A program made the translations under genes and the position numbers. Positions 8,854 through 17,186 of a stretch of 64,000 bases of DNA are shown here, one piece after another. The first letter of the stretch is position 1, and each line of letters starts with the position of its first letter. The stretch is from positions 1,251,617 to 1,315,616 of the forward strand of contig NZ_LT574838.1 of assembly GCF_900086725.1 (NCBI RefSeq), read 5' to 3'. The notes under the pieces were generated by a model. That model did no database searches. It was not told the DNA's origin and was given only the letters and a program-made list of their open reading frames with translations. The DNA comes from Bariatricus massiliensis. Its GTDB lineage: Bacteria > Bacillota > Clostridia > Lachnospirales > Lachnospiraceae.

Positions 8854-9885
8854 TTATCTGTTCCCCCTTACCATATTCTCAGGGAGGCCGCTGTGGTCTG
8901 CCTTCGGATGATGCAGCCAGCAGGAACACTCCTGCGTCTCGCTGAACTTCACTGTCTCCGGGTACTTATTTCTGCATATACGCATCCCGTACTCACATCT
9001 CGGCGCAAACGCACATCCTGTGGGGGGATGAATCAAATCTGGAGGGGTACCCTTAAGTGAATATAAGGTTTCCTTGTTGTTTGTATGTATTTTGGGTACT
9101 GAACTTAAAAGAGCCCTCGTATACGGATGTGTGGACTGATAGAAAATTTCATCCACGCTTCCCCTCTCTACAATCTTCCCTGCATACATGACCTGAATCC
9201 GGTCCGCCACGCTGGCGACCACCCCTAAATCATGAGTGACAAGAATCACCGCCATGTTAAGCTCCTTCTGCAATTCCCCGATCAAGTCCATTATCTGCGC
9301 CTGAATCGTCACATCGAGGGCTGTCGTCGGTTCATCCGCAATCAGTATCTCCGGCCTGCACGCAAGCGCCACCGCAATCATAGCTCTCTGGCGCATCCCA
9401 CCGGAAAATTCAAAGGGATATTGCTTCAACCTCTGCGCAGCATTCGGAATCTTTACCATCTCCAGCATCTCAAGCGCTTTTTTCAGAGCATCTGCTTTAC
9501 TTATTTCATTGTGTATTAAAATACTCTCCGCAATCTGTTCACCTATTCTCATGGTCGGGTTGAGAGATGTCATCGGATCCTGAAAAATCATGGATATTTT
9601 GCTCCCTCTGATCGCGGTCATCTCATTTTCTGATTTCTTCAGAAGATCCTCTCCGTTAAAAAGTATCTCCGCACCTTCTGAGCCGCCAATCTCTGTCTGC
9701 TCCATAGGAAGCAGTCCCATAATAGCCTTAGATGTAACGGTCTTTCCACATCCAGACTCTCCAACAATGGCCAGCGTCTCTCCTTTGTTAAGATAAAAAT
9801 CCACTCCACGCACAGCATGGGATGTTCCCGCATAGGTGTGGAACGAAACGCTCAGATTCCGAACCTCTAATATCTTTTCATCCAT
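8854..9885 (-). CDS. Peptide ABC importer ATPase (DppD/OppD type)
   Basis: 343 residues with Walker A GESGCGKTV, signature FSGGMRQRAMIAVAL, Walker B ILIADEPTTALDVT and C-terminal Cys-containing tail (PPTGCAFAPRCEYGM). It pairs with the downstream DppF-type ATPase. The gene begins 12 nt after the second permease gene and is preceded by an AGGAGG-like site. Confidence 0.9.
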   Translation of the reverse strand: MDEKILEVRNLSVSFHTYAGTSHAVRGVDFYLNKGETLAIVGESGCGKTVTSKAIMGLLPMEQTEIGGSEGAEILFNGEDLLKKSENEMTAIRGSKISMIFQDPMTSLNPTMRIGEQIAESILIHNEISKADALKKALEMLEMVKIPNAAQRLKQYPFEFSGGMRQRAMIAVALACRPEILIADEPTTALDVTIQAQIMDLIGELQKELNMAVILVTHDLGVVASVADRIQVMYAGKIVERGSVDEIFYQSTHPYTRALLSSVPKIHTNNKETLYSLKGTPPDLIHPPTGCAFAPRCEYGMRICRNKYPETVKFSETQECSCWLHHPKADHSGLPENMVRGNR

Positions 9886-9897
9886 TCTTTCGTCCTC

Positions 9898-10848
9898 CTA
9901 TTTCCTAAGCTTCGGGTCTAATGCGTCCGATAATCCGTCTCCAATCAAGTGGAAGGAGAGAATCGTAAGTACAATCATAACGCAGGGGAAAAACAATTGG
10001 TGCGGATAAAACATCAGCTGCATCTGTCCGGAAGAAGCCAAGGCTCCCCAGCTCGTCTCCGGCGGCCTTACCCCCAGTCCTATATAACTCAAAAATGCCT
10101 CACTGAATATAAATCCGGGAACTGCCATCGTGATATCTACCATGATAATTCCCATCGTGTTCGGCAACAGGTGTTTTAAAATAATACGTCCGGTGGAAGC
10201 TCCCAGCGCTCTCGCCGCCTGTACATAATCCTGCTCCTTGAGCTGAAGAATCTGGCCACGCACCATACGGGTGGTCCCCACCCAGGCCGTAAGGCTCATG
10301 GCAAAAATCAGGGAAAAGGTACTCCTTCCCAGTACAACGGACAAAATAACTACTACGATCAAGTAAGGCAGATTCCCCAGGAATTCACAAAATCTCATAA
10401 TAAGGTCATCCACCAGTCCCCCTTTCAAACCTGCGAGCGCCCCCAAGAGAGAACCGATGACGAACATAACGAGTGTACAACACAGGCCGATGTATATGGA
10501 CACACGGCCGCCCACACAGACGCGGGTAAACAAATCTCTTCCCATATCATCTGTGCCGAACCAGTGCTCCTTACTGGGCAGCTGATTCTTCATTCCAGAT
10601 TCAATCTTTTGATAATTCTGCCCTGAGACCATCGGGCCCACAAACAGCAGAAGGACAACTAATATTAATAAGACAAGTCCAAATATAGCCAATTTGTTTG
10701 AACGGAATCTTCTCCACACGTCCGCCCAGTATGTAAGGGACTTTTCTCCAATGTCTTCTCCCGACAGCCCTTCGGTACCTATACGCTCGAACTGATCGTC
10801 TAGCTGGTCGTTCTCCTGCGGAAGAGTTCTTTTTTCTACCATCTCCAT
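9898..10848 (-). CDS. Peptide ABC importer permease (DppC/OppC type)
   Basis: 316 residues: a cytoplasmic tail of about 45 residues, one hydrophobic segment, the family's FGTDDMGRDLFTRV block near residue 97, then about five more hydrophobic segments with the EAA loop around ARALGASTGRIILKHLLPN. It forms the transmembrane channel with the DppB-type subunit encoded 23 nt upstream. Confidence 0.9.
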   Translation of the reverse strand: MEMVEKRTLPQENDQLDDQFERIGTEGLSGEDIGEKSLTYWADVWRRFRSNKLAIFGLVLLILVVLLLFVGPMVSGQNYQKIESGMKNQLPSKEHWFGTDDMGRDLFTRVCVGGRVSIYIGLCCTLVMFVIGSLLGALAGLKGGLVDDLIMRFCEFLGNLPYLIVVVILSVVLGRSTFSLIFAMSLTAWVGTTRMVRGQILQLKEQDYVQAARALGASTGRIILKHLLPNTMGIIMVDITMAVPGFIFSEAFLSYIGLGVRPPETSWGALASSGQMQLMFYPHQLFFPCVMIVLTILSFHLIGDGLSDALDPKLRK

Positions 10849-10871
10849 AATAAAACCCTCTCACCCTTTCT

Positions 10872-11807
10872 CTATTTGCTGCCTTTTGCGACACGAATTC
10901 TCGGATCCACAATCCCGTACAAAATATCTACAAGTATCAACGCTCCTACAAACAACATAGCAAAGAAAATCGTCAGCCCGATGATCATCGTATAATCATT
11001 GTCAGAAACGGCTTTAACATAATAAAATCCAAGTCCCGGAATGGCGAACATCTTCTCTATTACGAATGATCCGGCAAAGATTCCCGATAACGCCGGTCCC
11101 ACCATCGTAACAATCGGTATCAAAGAATTTCGCAGAACGTGTTTGCGCAATGTCCTGCGGCTCGTACATCCCTTCGCCTTAGCTGTCACAATATAATCCT
11201 CTCCGATTACCCCAAGTGTGCTGCTACGCATATATTTTGTGTAGGAGGCAATTCCACCCAGTGCGTATGCCGCTACAGGTAATACATAATTCGTCCACTG
11301 TCCCCACCCGAACACAGGAACAAGTTTCCACTTAAAGGCAAGAAAATATTGCAGCACTGCCGCGAACACAAAGCTCGGCACACAGATTGCCAGTACCACC
11401 AGCACCCGGATTACATGATCCGCCGCCTTACCTCTTTTCAGAGCTGACACAAGTCCAAGCGAAAGACCGATAGATACCTGAAATACAAGCGCAATCAACC
11501 CTATTTTAGCCGATACCATTGTGTTTTCTTTGATAACATCATTTGCAGTCTTCCCCGTGTAGATAATGGATTCTCCAAAATCCCCCTTTGTAACCAGATT
11601 TTTCATGTAGAGGGCATACCTCTGGAACAATGGCTTATCGAGTCCATACTTGGCACTGATTATTTCCTGTGCCTGTTCCGGCATCTGGCCTACTTTCGCT
11701 GCTATGGGATCTCCCGGCGCACCTGCGACAAGAAAAAATGTGGCCGTAGCAATCAGAAACAGGGTCAGTATTCCAAACGCCAACCTCTTCCCCAAAAATT
11801 TGAGCAT
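10872..11807 (-). CDS. Peptide ABC importer permease (DppB/OppB type)
   Basis: 311 residues with the N-terminal hydrophobic segment FGILTLFLIATATFFLVAG, the following APGDP block, and about five further hydrophobic segments; the EAA loop (AKAKGCTSRRTLRKHVLRNS) couples to the ATPases. First structural gene of the importer; it starts 23 nt after the gntR stop with an AAGGAGGAAG site, so regulator and transporter appear co-transcribed. Confidence 0.9.
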   Translation of the reverse strand: MLKFLGKRLAFGILTLFLIATATFFLVAGAPGDPIAAKVGQMPEQAQEIISAKYGLDKPLFQRYALYMKNLVTKGDFGESIIYTGKTANDVIKENTMVSAKIGLIALVFQVSIGLSLGLVSALKRGKAADHVIRVLVVLAICVPSFVFAAVLQYFLAFKWKLVPVFGWGQWTNYVLPVAAYALGGIASYTKYMRSSTLGVIGEDYIVTAKAKGCTSRRTLRKHVLRNSLIPIVTMVGPALSGIFAGSFVIEKMFAIPGLGFYYVKAVSDNDYTMIIGLTIFFAMLFVGALILVDILYGIVDPRIRVAKGSK

Positions 11808-11830
11808 TCTCTCTTCCTCCTTCGTTTTCT

Positions 11831-12511
11831 TTAATTGCTCTGGGATTGTTCCTTTATGTACAACGTCTCCGGAACAACCATATAATGTTCGCTAACAGCT
11901 TCTACTACCTTATCTACACCTGCATCCTTTTTCAAAAGATCCAGTATATACTGGTGATTGATTGCCAAATAATCATATGGCATCAGCTCTTCGGTATTCA
12001 TCGTGTAATAAGTCGCCGCATTAGCACCTCCCAATGATTTCCACATCTGATACAATTTTTCACAGCCTGCCTCTTCTACCATTGCATCATGGAATCTTTC
12101 GTCCGCTTCAACAATATCGAACAACGATTTCTTTTCTGCCGCCTCTGCTATGTCATCGACTGCCTTCTGGAGCTTATTAATTCCTGCCGTGCTCATCCTT
12201 GCCGAATAAATCTTAACCGCCAGCCCTTCTAACGTAGAACGTATTAAATAAAGTTCCTGCATGTCACGGTGGGACAGCAGCCTTACCACACATCCCTTGT
12301 GAGCCTCATAAGTAATCAGCCCTTCCTCTTCTATCTGCCTAAGCGCCTCACGGATAGGGCCTCTGCTTACCTGAAGCATCTCCGACACATCGGCCTCCAC
12401 GATTCGTTCTCCCGGTTTGATTTCGCCAGAGAATATTTTCTTCCTGAGCACTTCTACGACCTGCTCTCTGATTGTTGTTTTCACTATCGCCGGTTTCTTT
12501 CTTTTTTCCAT
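11831..12511 (-). CDS. GntR-family regulator (FadR/FCD subfamily) of the peptide importer operon
   Basis: 226 residues from the ATG at 12509-12511, preferred over an ATG 39 nt upstream because AGGAGA precedes it. The winged helix is clear (EVLRKKIFSGEIKPGERIV, then SEMLQVSRGPIREALRQIEE), followed by an all-helical FCD-type ligand domain (LYLIRSTLEGLAVKI; DERFHDAMVEEAG). It is the first gene of the importer/amidohydrolase operon and a FadR-like palindrome lies just upstream, so it likely controls its own operon in response to a substrate or product. Confidence 0.85.
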   Translation of the reverse strand: MEKRKKPAIVKTTIREQVVEVLRKKIFSGEIKPGERIVEADVSEMLQVSRGPIREALRQIEEEGLITYEAHKGCVVRLLSHRDMQELYLIRSTLEGLAVKIYSARMSTAGINKLQKAVDDIAEAAEKKSLFDIVEADERFHDAMVEEAGCEKLYQMWKSLGGANAATYYTMNTEELMPYDYLAINHQYILDLLKKDAGVDKVVEAVSEHYMVVPETLYIKEQSQSN

Positions 12512-12585
12512 AAATTGGTCTCCTGTCTGTCTTTCATTGAGCACTTTCACTAATTAAAGTATATCAATATGATTGTTGATTGTCA

Positions 12586-12597
12586 ATTGTCAACAAT
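12586..12597. promoter_or_regulatory. Candidate GntR/FadR-type operator
   Basis: ATTGT-CA-ACAAT, a short palindrome of the kind bound by FadR-subfamily GntR proteins, about 75 bp upstream of the gntR start and inside a very AT-rich stretch with a second TTGTTGA half site at 12573-12579. Confidence 0.45.
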
Positions 12598-12637
12598 TTA
12601 CAATTATTACCATTCTACTGCGCACACATTTAATAAG

Positions 12638-12681
12638 AAGAAAAAAATACGCCAACTGTCATTTTAACAGTTGACGTATTT
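12638..12681 (-). terminator. Intrinsic terminator region between the selenium operon and gntR
   Basis: Long stem AAATACG-c-CAACTGT paired with ACAGTTG-a-CGTATTT (12645-12681), with a run of T on the minus strand at the left edge. It lies beyond the DUF3343 gene, whose stop is at 12715, so it ends the minus-strand selenium operon only if transcription crosses the gap to it. Confidence 0.65.
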
Positions 12682-12714
12682 TGTGTTGTTCACCTTTACT
12701 CTTATAACTCGAGG

Positions 12715-12951
12715 CTATACCATGCACTCATGCATTTCCTCTTCTTCGATTCCCACACTCTGCATCACTTTTTTGAGTGCATCTCTGCACTCTAAATCCG
12801 CGCACCACGAAAGTCCGCAGCCGGCAGATATGGCCCTCGGCACGGGTATCAGTCTCCCCGATGCCCCTTGTTCTTTACACGCTTTCTCCATCGCCATAGC
12901 ATCCGCCGTGGTGTGAAATGTTACTATCAGTTTTAACTCTTTCTTTCTCAT
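12715..12951 (-). CDS. DUF3343 family protein of a selenium cluster
   Basis: Small protein of 78 residues matching the DUF3343 pattern (FHTTADAMAMEKACKEQG, then LIPVPRAISAGCGLSW with Cys residues). Members are commonly found next to TusA-like, YedE-like and Sec genes, as here; their biochemical function is unknown. The ATG overlaps the stop of the TusA-like gene by one base (TAATG). Confidence 0.75.
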   Translation of the reverse strand: MRKKELKLIVTFHTTADAMAMEKACKEQGASGRLIPVPRAISAGCGLSWCADLECRDALKKVMQSVGIEEEEMHECMV

Positions 12952-13154
12952 TATTCAATCACAATTTCAAATTCAGAGCCCTTCTCCGTCGAGGTCGCCT
13001 TTTTTCCGTGGTCTTTCGCATATTTTTCCACATTCGTCTTCTGGTGCGGCTCGCTGACCAGCACTTTAATCGGTCCGTCCGTCTCCTTCAACGCTGCTGC
13101 CGTCATCATAAGCGGTTCTGGACAGGAAAGTCCTCTTGCATCTACTTCCTTCAT
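12951..13154 (-). CDS. TusA/SirA-like sulfurtransferase-type protein
   Basis: 67 residues from the ATG at 13152-13154, chosen over one 54 nt upstream because GAAGG precedes it and the protein then begins exactly as the family does (MKEVDARGLSCPEPLM). The CPxP motif Cys is the persulfide or selenosulfide carrier in the family. Placed between a YedE-like transporter and DUF3343, it more likely handles selenium or sulfur for Sec metabolism than tRNA thiolation. Confidence 0.8.
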   Translation of the reverse strand: MKEVDARGLSCPEPLMMTAAALKETDGPIKVLVSEPHQKTNVEKYAKDHGKKATSTEKGSEFEIVIE

Positions 13155-13240
13155 GTTATTTACCTTCTTTCCTAAAATACCACAAACGCAGAAAAGGAAG
13201 CGGCGCACAGCGCCATTTACTTTTCAAGTGGTGGCTTTCC

Positions 13241-13257
13241 GGTATAATAATTATACC
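13241..13257. repeat. Short perfect palindrome in the yedE-tusA gap
   Basis: GGTATAAT-a-ATTATACC lies in the gap between the YedE-like and TusA-like genes. It contains a TATAAT on each strand. It could be an RNA hairpin or a protein-binding site; nothing decides between them. Confidence 0.35.
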
Positions 13258-13298
13258 ATAATTTTTATGTAATATCCACGCAATCCTCTATCCTTGTC

Positions 13299-14396
13299 TT
13301 ACTTCGCCGCTTCTCTCTTGTTCGTAAATGCGATGACAAAGCAGACAACGATGCAGATGATTACGGCTACTTTTCCGTTCGGTGTCGCCGCTCCCATCAC
13401 CAATTCCTGTGTCTCTGCGTTCATGGCTGTTCCGCTGGACGCAAGTCCCAGATTATGGCACAGCGCCGCTCCAAAGAAGAGTCCCAGCACAGTCACTGCC
13501 GCGTCTGATGAACCCTGTCCGGCCAGAACAAGCTGGCGCAGAGGGCATCCTCCGGCCAATACCGCTGCAAACCCAACAGCATACATACCAAGAATATTCC
13601 AAAGATGCTGGGAATGAGCGATGATTCCCGGTGTGTTAAAGCCTACTACAAACTTTCCGGTCGCGATGTTGAAGATCAACATGACAACAAACAAGCCTCC
13701 GATTACGGTAAGCAGATCAAAGTTTTTCATCAATACAACGTCACGGATGCTTCCCGCGAAGCACATCCTTGATTTCTGCGCGAAAATACCAAAAATGAGT
13801 CCTCCCAGCAATGCGATGATAATTGGCGCATGTACGCTTCCCGGTCCGGCCTCGCTGGATTTCAGCAGAGTAGTGCATACCGCCAGAATTAAAATGCCTG
13901 CCATAAGAATCGGAAGTATTGTCCCGTTGGTCTTATTCGTCTCATGCGCCCTGCCAAGGCTGAAGCCTTTTTTCAGCGCAAACGCCCCGGTAGCTACACC
14001 AAGAATAAATCCAATCAACGCCACATATGCATTCAAATCTCCGGCCGCCATACGCAGAATCATACGCAGCGGGCATCCTAAGAATACCAGTGAGCCAATC
14101 ATGATGACGATTCCCAGTATAAAACGTATCATCGGCGAGGAGCCTGCCGTTGAACGGTATTCCTTGGTTGCCACCGAAATCACAAATGAGCCTAAAATGA
14201 TGCCGATGATTTCCGGCCTTGCGTACTGCACTACCTCTGCCTGATGCATGCCCAGCGCTCCTGCCGTGTCACGCACGAAACAGGCGATGCAGATTGCCAT
14301 GTTGGCCGGATTGCCGAAATATGCCAGCGCCGCCGCCACAAGGCCGCACACCGCGCCCGCAATGGCCAGTTTTTTCTTTGAGTCTGATAAATTCAT
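13299..14396 (-). CDS. yedE: YedE-family putative selenium transporter
   Basis: Membrane protein of 365 residues from the ATG at 14394-14396 (AGGAGGG just upstream; an in-frame ATG 39 nt earlier lacks a site). About ten hydrophobic segments occur as two repeats, each with a GCPLR motif (FLGCPLRMIL near residue 115; AGGCPLRQLV near 290) and an added Cys-containing segment (KSRMCFAGSIRD). These are marks of the YeeE/YedE family, whose TusA-linked members import thiosulfate-like or, in Sec clusters, probably selenium compounds. Substrate is inferred from context. Confidence 0.8.
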   Translation of the reverse strand: MNLSDSKKKLAIAGAVCGLVAAALAYFGNPANMAICIACFVRDTAGALGMHQAEVVQYARPEIIGIILGSFVISVATKEYRSTAGSSPMIRFILGIVIMIGSLVFLGCPLRMILRMAAGDLNAYVALIGFILGVATGAFALKKGFSLGRAHETNKTNGTILPILMAGILILAVCTTLLKSSEAGPGSVHAPIIIALLGGLIFGIFAQKSRMCFAGSIRDVVLMKNFDLLTVIGGLFVVMLIFNIATGKFVVGFNTPGIIAHSQHLWNILGMYAVGFAAVLAGGCPLRQLVLAGQGSSDAAVTVLGLFFGAALCHNLGLASSGTAMNAETQELVMGAATPNGKVAVIICIVVCFVIAFTNKREAAK

Positions 14397-14435
14397 GTCT
14401 GTCCCTCCTACAACTTTCTCTCTTGCCGCGGACAA

Positions 14436-15575
14436 TTATTCTTCTTCCGCAAGTTCCTTCACCGCGCGAATGGCGGTGTCAATTTCCTCTTCTGTGTTAA
14501 AATGCGAAAAGCTGAATCTCACGGCCCCCTGCTCTACCGTTCCAAGAGCCTCGTGCATCAACGGCGCACAGTGCGCACCCGGACGGGTAGATATATCATA
14601 TGTCATAAGCAGCTCATCGCTGACTTCAGAAGAGTCGTAATCACGGATATTTAATGTCACAATAGGGCATCGCTCTTTTCCGGAAAAGTCCCCGTAGACC
14701 TTTACTCCCGGAATCGCCTTTACACCCTCATAAAATCTCCACATCAATGCCTGTTCACATGCGCGGATGCTGTCAATTCCTTCTTCTGCCAAGTATTCCA
14801 GCGCCGCGTGAAGCCCGGCAATACCATGGCCGTTCAAGGTTCCCGCCTCCAAGGCAGTGGGCATCTCGCTGGGATGGGTCTTACTGTAAGTCTGTACTCC
14901 GCTTCCCCCGCTTTTCAGCGGTCTGACCGCCAGCCCTTCCCGCACATACAGTCCCCCGGTCCCCTGCGGGCCCAGAAGTCCCTTGTGCCCGGTAAAGCAC
15001 AAAATATCAATTCCATCCGCCTGCACATCGATGGGGAATACCCCCGCGGTCTGGGACGCATCCACAACAAAAAGAACCCCATGCCGGTGGGCAATCTCCC
15101 CCACCTTCCTGATGTCCACCAGATTCCCGGTAAGATTCGAGCCGTGAGTACAGACGACCGCCTTCGTGTTCTCACGTATTTCCTTCTCTATATCATCATA
15201 GTCTATCGTTCCCTGCGGATTGCTCTTCACAATGGAAAGCTCCACGCCTTTGTCCTGCATCTCATAGAGCGGGCGCAGCACAGAATTATGCTCCAGCATC
15301 GTAGTGACCGCGTGGTCTCCCGGCTCCAGAATCCCTTTGATTGCCGTGTTCAGGCTTTCCGTGGAATTACTTGTAAATACAATCTGCTTTGGATTCTCCG
15401 CATGAAAAAATCCCGCCAGCTTCTCCCTCGTATCGTATATTATTCTGGACGCTCCAAGAGAGGCCGCATGCGCGCCCCTTCCCGCATTTCCCATAGAGCA
15501 GAGCGCCTCTGCCACCGCTTTTGCAACCGACTCCGGCTTGTGCATGGTGGTTGCCGCATTATCCATATAAATCAT
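14436..15575 (-). CDS. Cysteine desulfurase-like class V aminotransferase
   Basis: PLP enzyme of 379 residues. The ATG at 15573-15575 is preferred (AGAAGGGGA upstream; protein begins MIYMDNAATT like the family) over one 36 nt upstream without a site. Motifs: PLP lysine in FTGHKGLLGPQGTGG (about residue 190) and a C-terminal STRPGAHCAPLMH with the likely catalytic Cys. It would release sulfur or selenium from Cys or Sec and pass it to the TusA-like protein encoded downstream. Head of the four-gene csd-yedE-tusA-DUF3343 operon. Confidence 0.8.
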   Translation of the reverse strand: MIYMDNAATTMHKPESVAKAVAEALCSMGNAGRGAHAASLGASRIIYDTREKLAGFFHAENPKQIVFTSNSTESLNTAIKGILEPGDHAVTTMLEHNSVLRPLYEMQDKGVELSIVKSNPQGTIDYDDIEKEIRENTKAVVCTHGSNLTGNLVDIRKVGEIAHRHGVLFVVDASQTAGVFPIDVQADGIDILCFTGHKGLLGPQGTGGLYVREGLAVRPLKSGGSGVQTYSKTHPSEMPTALEAGTLNGHGIAGLHAALEYLAEEGIDSIRACEQALMWRFYEGVKAIPGVKVYGDFSGKERCPIVTLNIRDYDSSEVSDELLMTYDISTRPGAHCAPLMHEALGTVEQGAVRFSFSHFNTEEEIDTAIRAVKELAEEE

Positions 15576-15636
15576 AGTATCCCCTTCTGTCTTATCTTTA
15601 TCGTTAAACATAGTTTTGTCAATTCATGGTAATTTA

Positions 15637-15666
15637 AGTATAACCATTTCCAGAAAATGAGTCTAA
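15637..15666 (-). promoter_or_regulatory. Possible promoter of the csd-yedE-tusA operon
   Basis: TTAGAC (15661-15666) and TATACT (15637-15642) are 18 bp apart on the minus strand. A perfect 9-bp inverted repeat (AGAAAATCT/AGATTTTCT) lies upstream at about 15683-15707. Confidence 0.4.
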
Positions 15667-15724
15667 TCGAAAAGAACAATAGAAAATCTTATTTATAGAT
15701 TTTCTCAATAAGTGACAGCATTAG

Positions 15725-15753
15725 AAAGGAGGGTGTGCTTGACACCCTCCTTT
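15725..15753 (-). terminator. Terminator after the selB-selA-selD operon
   Basis: Perfect 12-bp stem AAAGGAGGGTGT with loop of 5 nt directly after the hypothetical gene. It separates the YedF-SelD-SelA-SelB-LysR group from the csd-yedE group. Confidence 0.7.
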
Positions 15754-15754
15754 G

Positions 15755-16258
15755 TTAGAACGTAGTTAAGACCAGTTTATTAATCTTACCGTCTGCCACC
15801 TCAGCCCTGCCTTCCAGTTTTTGCTCACTTCCGTCAACATCCAATATGACCTGAAATTTGTAATAATCATTGTCCTTTTCTATATTAGTTTCCAATACCT
15901 CACATGTTTCACATTCAGAATGTAAGCCGGAAATATAAGAAAATATCTTTTGTTCAAAATTTTCTAATCCATGGGCATCCAGATATTTTCCGTACACCTT
16001 TGAAAATTCTGCCTCTGCCTTTTCTGCTTTTTCGAGAGATTCTTTTTGTGTTTTTTCATCCACTCCCTCACCTATAATGGTCGCAGATTCCATAAGCAGC
16101 TCATTCAGTTTGATGTTTTCTTCGGATTTTGTCAACGCAGTATTCAGAAATTCTTTTATCATTTTTTCGTCCTTATCCTTTGGACGAAGGAAAACAAACG
16201 CGGCACAGACAATCACGCACACTGCTATCACTAGATATATCCACTTTTTATTTTTCAT
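15755..16258 (-). CDS. Hypothetical membrane-anchored protein
   Basis: 167 residues from the second ATG (GGAGGAG placed six bases before it; the first ATG directly abuts that site). One hydrophobic segment at about residues 6-24 (WIYLVIAVCVIVCAAFVF) follows a Lys-rich start, and the remaining 140 residues are charged, Glu/Lys-rich and should lie outside the cell; the middle (residues 65-90) looks like a helical hairpin. I do not recognise a family. It starts 16 nt after the LysR gene and seems to be the last gene of that transcript. Confidence 0.7.
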   Translation of the reverse strand: MKNKKWIYLVIAVCVIVCAAFVFLRPKDKDEKMIKEFLNTALTKSEENIKLNELLMESATIIGEGVDEKTQKESLEKAEKAEAEFSKVYGKYLDAHGLENFEQKIFSYISGLHSECETCEVLETNIEKDNDYYKFQVILDVDGSEQKLEGRAEVADGKINKLVLTTF

Positions 16259-16274
16259 ACTCATCTCCTCCGTT

Positions 16275-17186
16275 TTATCTCACAGGGGCGCCGTACATAT
16301 CCCGCACTAATTTCAAAAACCGTTGTGCAGACGGTGAAAGTTGGAAATTTTTATTGTATACCAGATTGAGATTCCTGCTTTTATTTTCAGACGGCATAGG
16401 GAATTCCAGTACGCTTCCCGCCTTGATTTCCTCCAATGCCGCAAGCTTGGATATCACGGTAATACCAATGCCGGTTTTCACCGACTTTTTAATCGCCTCG
16501 GTGCTCTCCATGCTGGCCACCACGTTCAATCCGTCCACAGTGAGGCCGCAGTTTTTCAGCAGCTTCTCTGCCTCTTTCCTTGTACCCGAACCCTCTTCAC
16601 GCATGATGATCGGCTCCTCGGTCATCCACAAAAGTGAATTCTCCTGCGAGAGAATCTTTTGGTATCTCTCTGTATTTGGCATGAGAACAACCAATTCATC
16701 CTGATAAAAAGGCACGTATTTGCAGTGTTTCTTGTCGAGAACCGTACCGGTGAACCCGATTTCCACCATATGGGACGCAACCTTATCCACCACTTGCTGG
16801 CTGTCCGCCTCCAGCATCTTAAACTGTTCCCCCGGATACTGCCTGCTGAATCTGGCTAGTATCTCAGGAAGTATGTACTGCGCCGGAATGGTGGACGCCG
16901 CTATGGTAATGCATTTCACATCTTTCTTTCCGTTCTCAAGAAAGACGTCTACAATCTTTTCCTCCAACTCAATCATCTGCTTTGCGTATTCATACAACAG
17001 TCTGCCGTCCTCAGACAGATTGACTTCTTTTGTGTTTCTCACAAACAGCCTGACATTCAGTTCCTTCTCCAGAGAGGATATATGCGCACTCACGGTGGGC
17101 TGTGTGAGATACAATTCTCTGGCCGCCTTGGAAAAGCTTCCGCCGTCTGCCACATATACAAATGCTTCCAGTTGTTTTAAATTCAT
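16275..17186 (-). CDS. LysR-family regulator, probably of selenium metabolism
   Basis: 303 residues with the LysR N-terminal helix-turn-helix (FVYVADGGSFSKAARELYLTQ) and a CysB/CysL-like effector domain (ITIAASTIPAQYILP; IMREEGSGTRKEAEK). Its ATG overlaps the selB stop by 4 bp. LysR proteins of this type are regularly found with Sec genes in Clostridia; it may adjust this operon to selenium supply, but no operator is evident. Confidence 0.8.
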   Translation of the reverse strand: MNLKQLEAFVYVADGGSFSKAARELYLTQPTVSAHISSLEKELNVRLFVRNTKEVNLSEDGRLLYEYAKQMIELEEKIVDVFLENGKKDVKCITIAASTIPAQYILPEILARFSRQYPGEQFKMLEADSQQVVDKVASHMVEIGFTGTVLDKKHCKYVPFYQDELVVLMPNTERYQKILSQENSLLWMTEEPIIMREEGSGTRKEAEKLLKNCGLTVDGLNVVASMESTEAIKKSVKTGIGITVISKLAALEEIKAGSVLEFPMPSENKSRNLNLVYNKNFQLSPSAQRFLKLVRDMYGAPVR

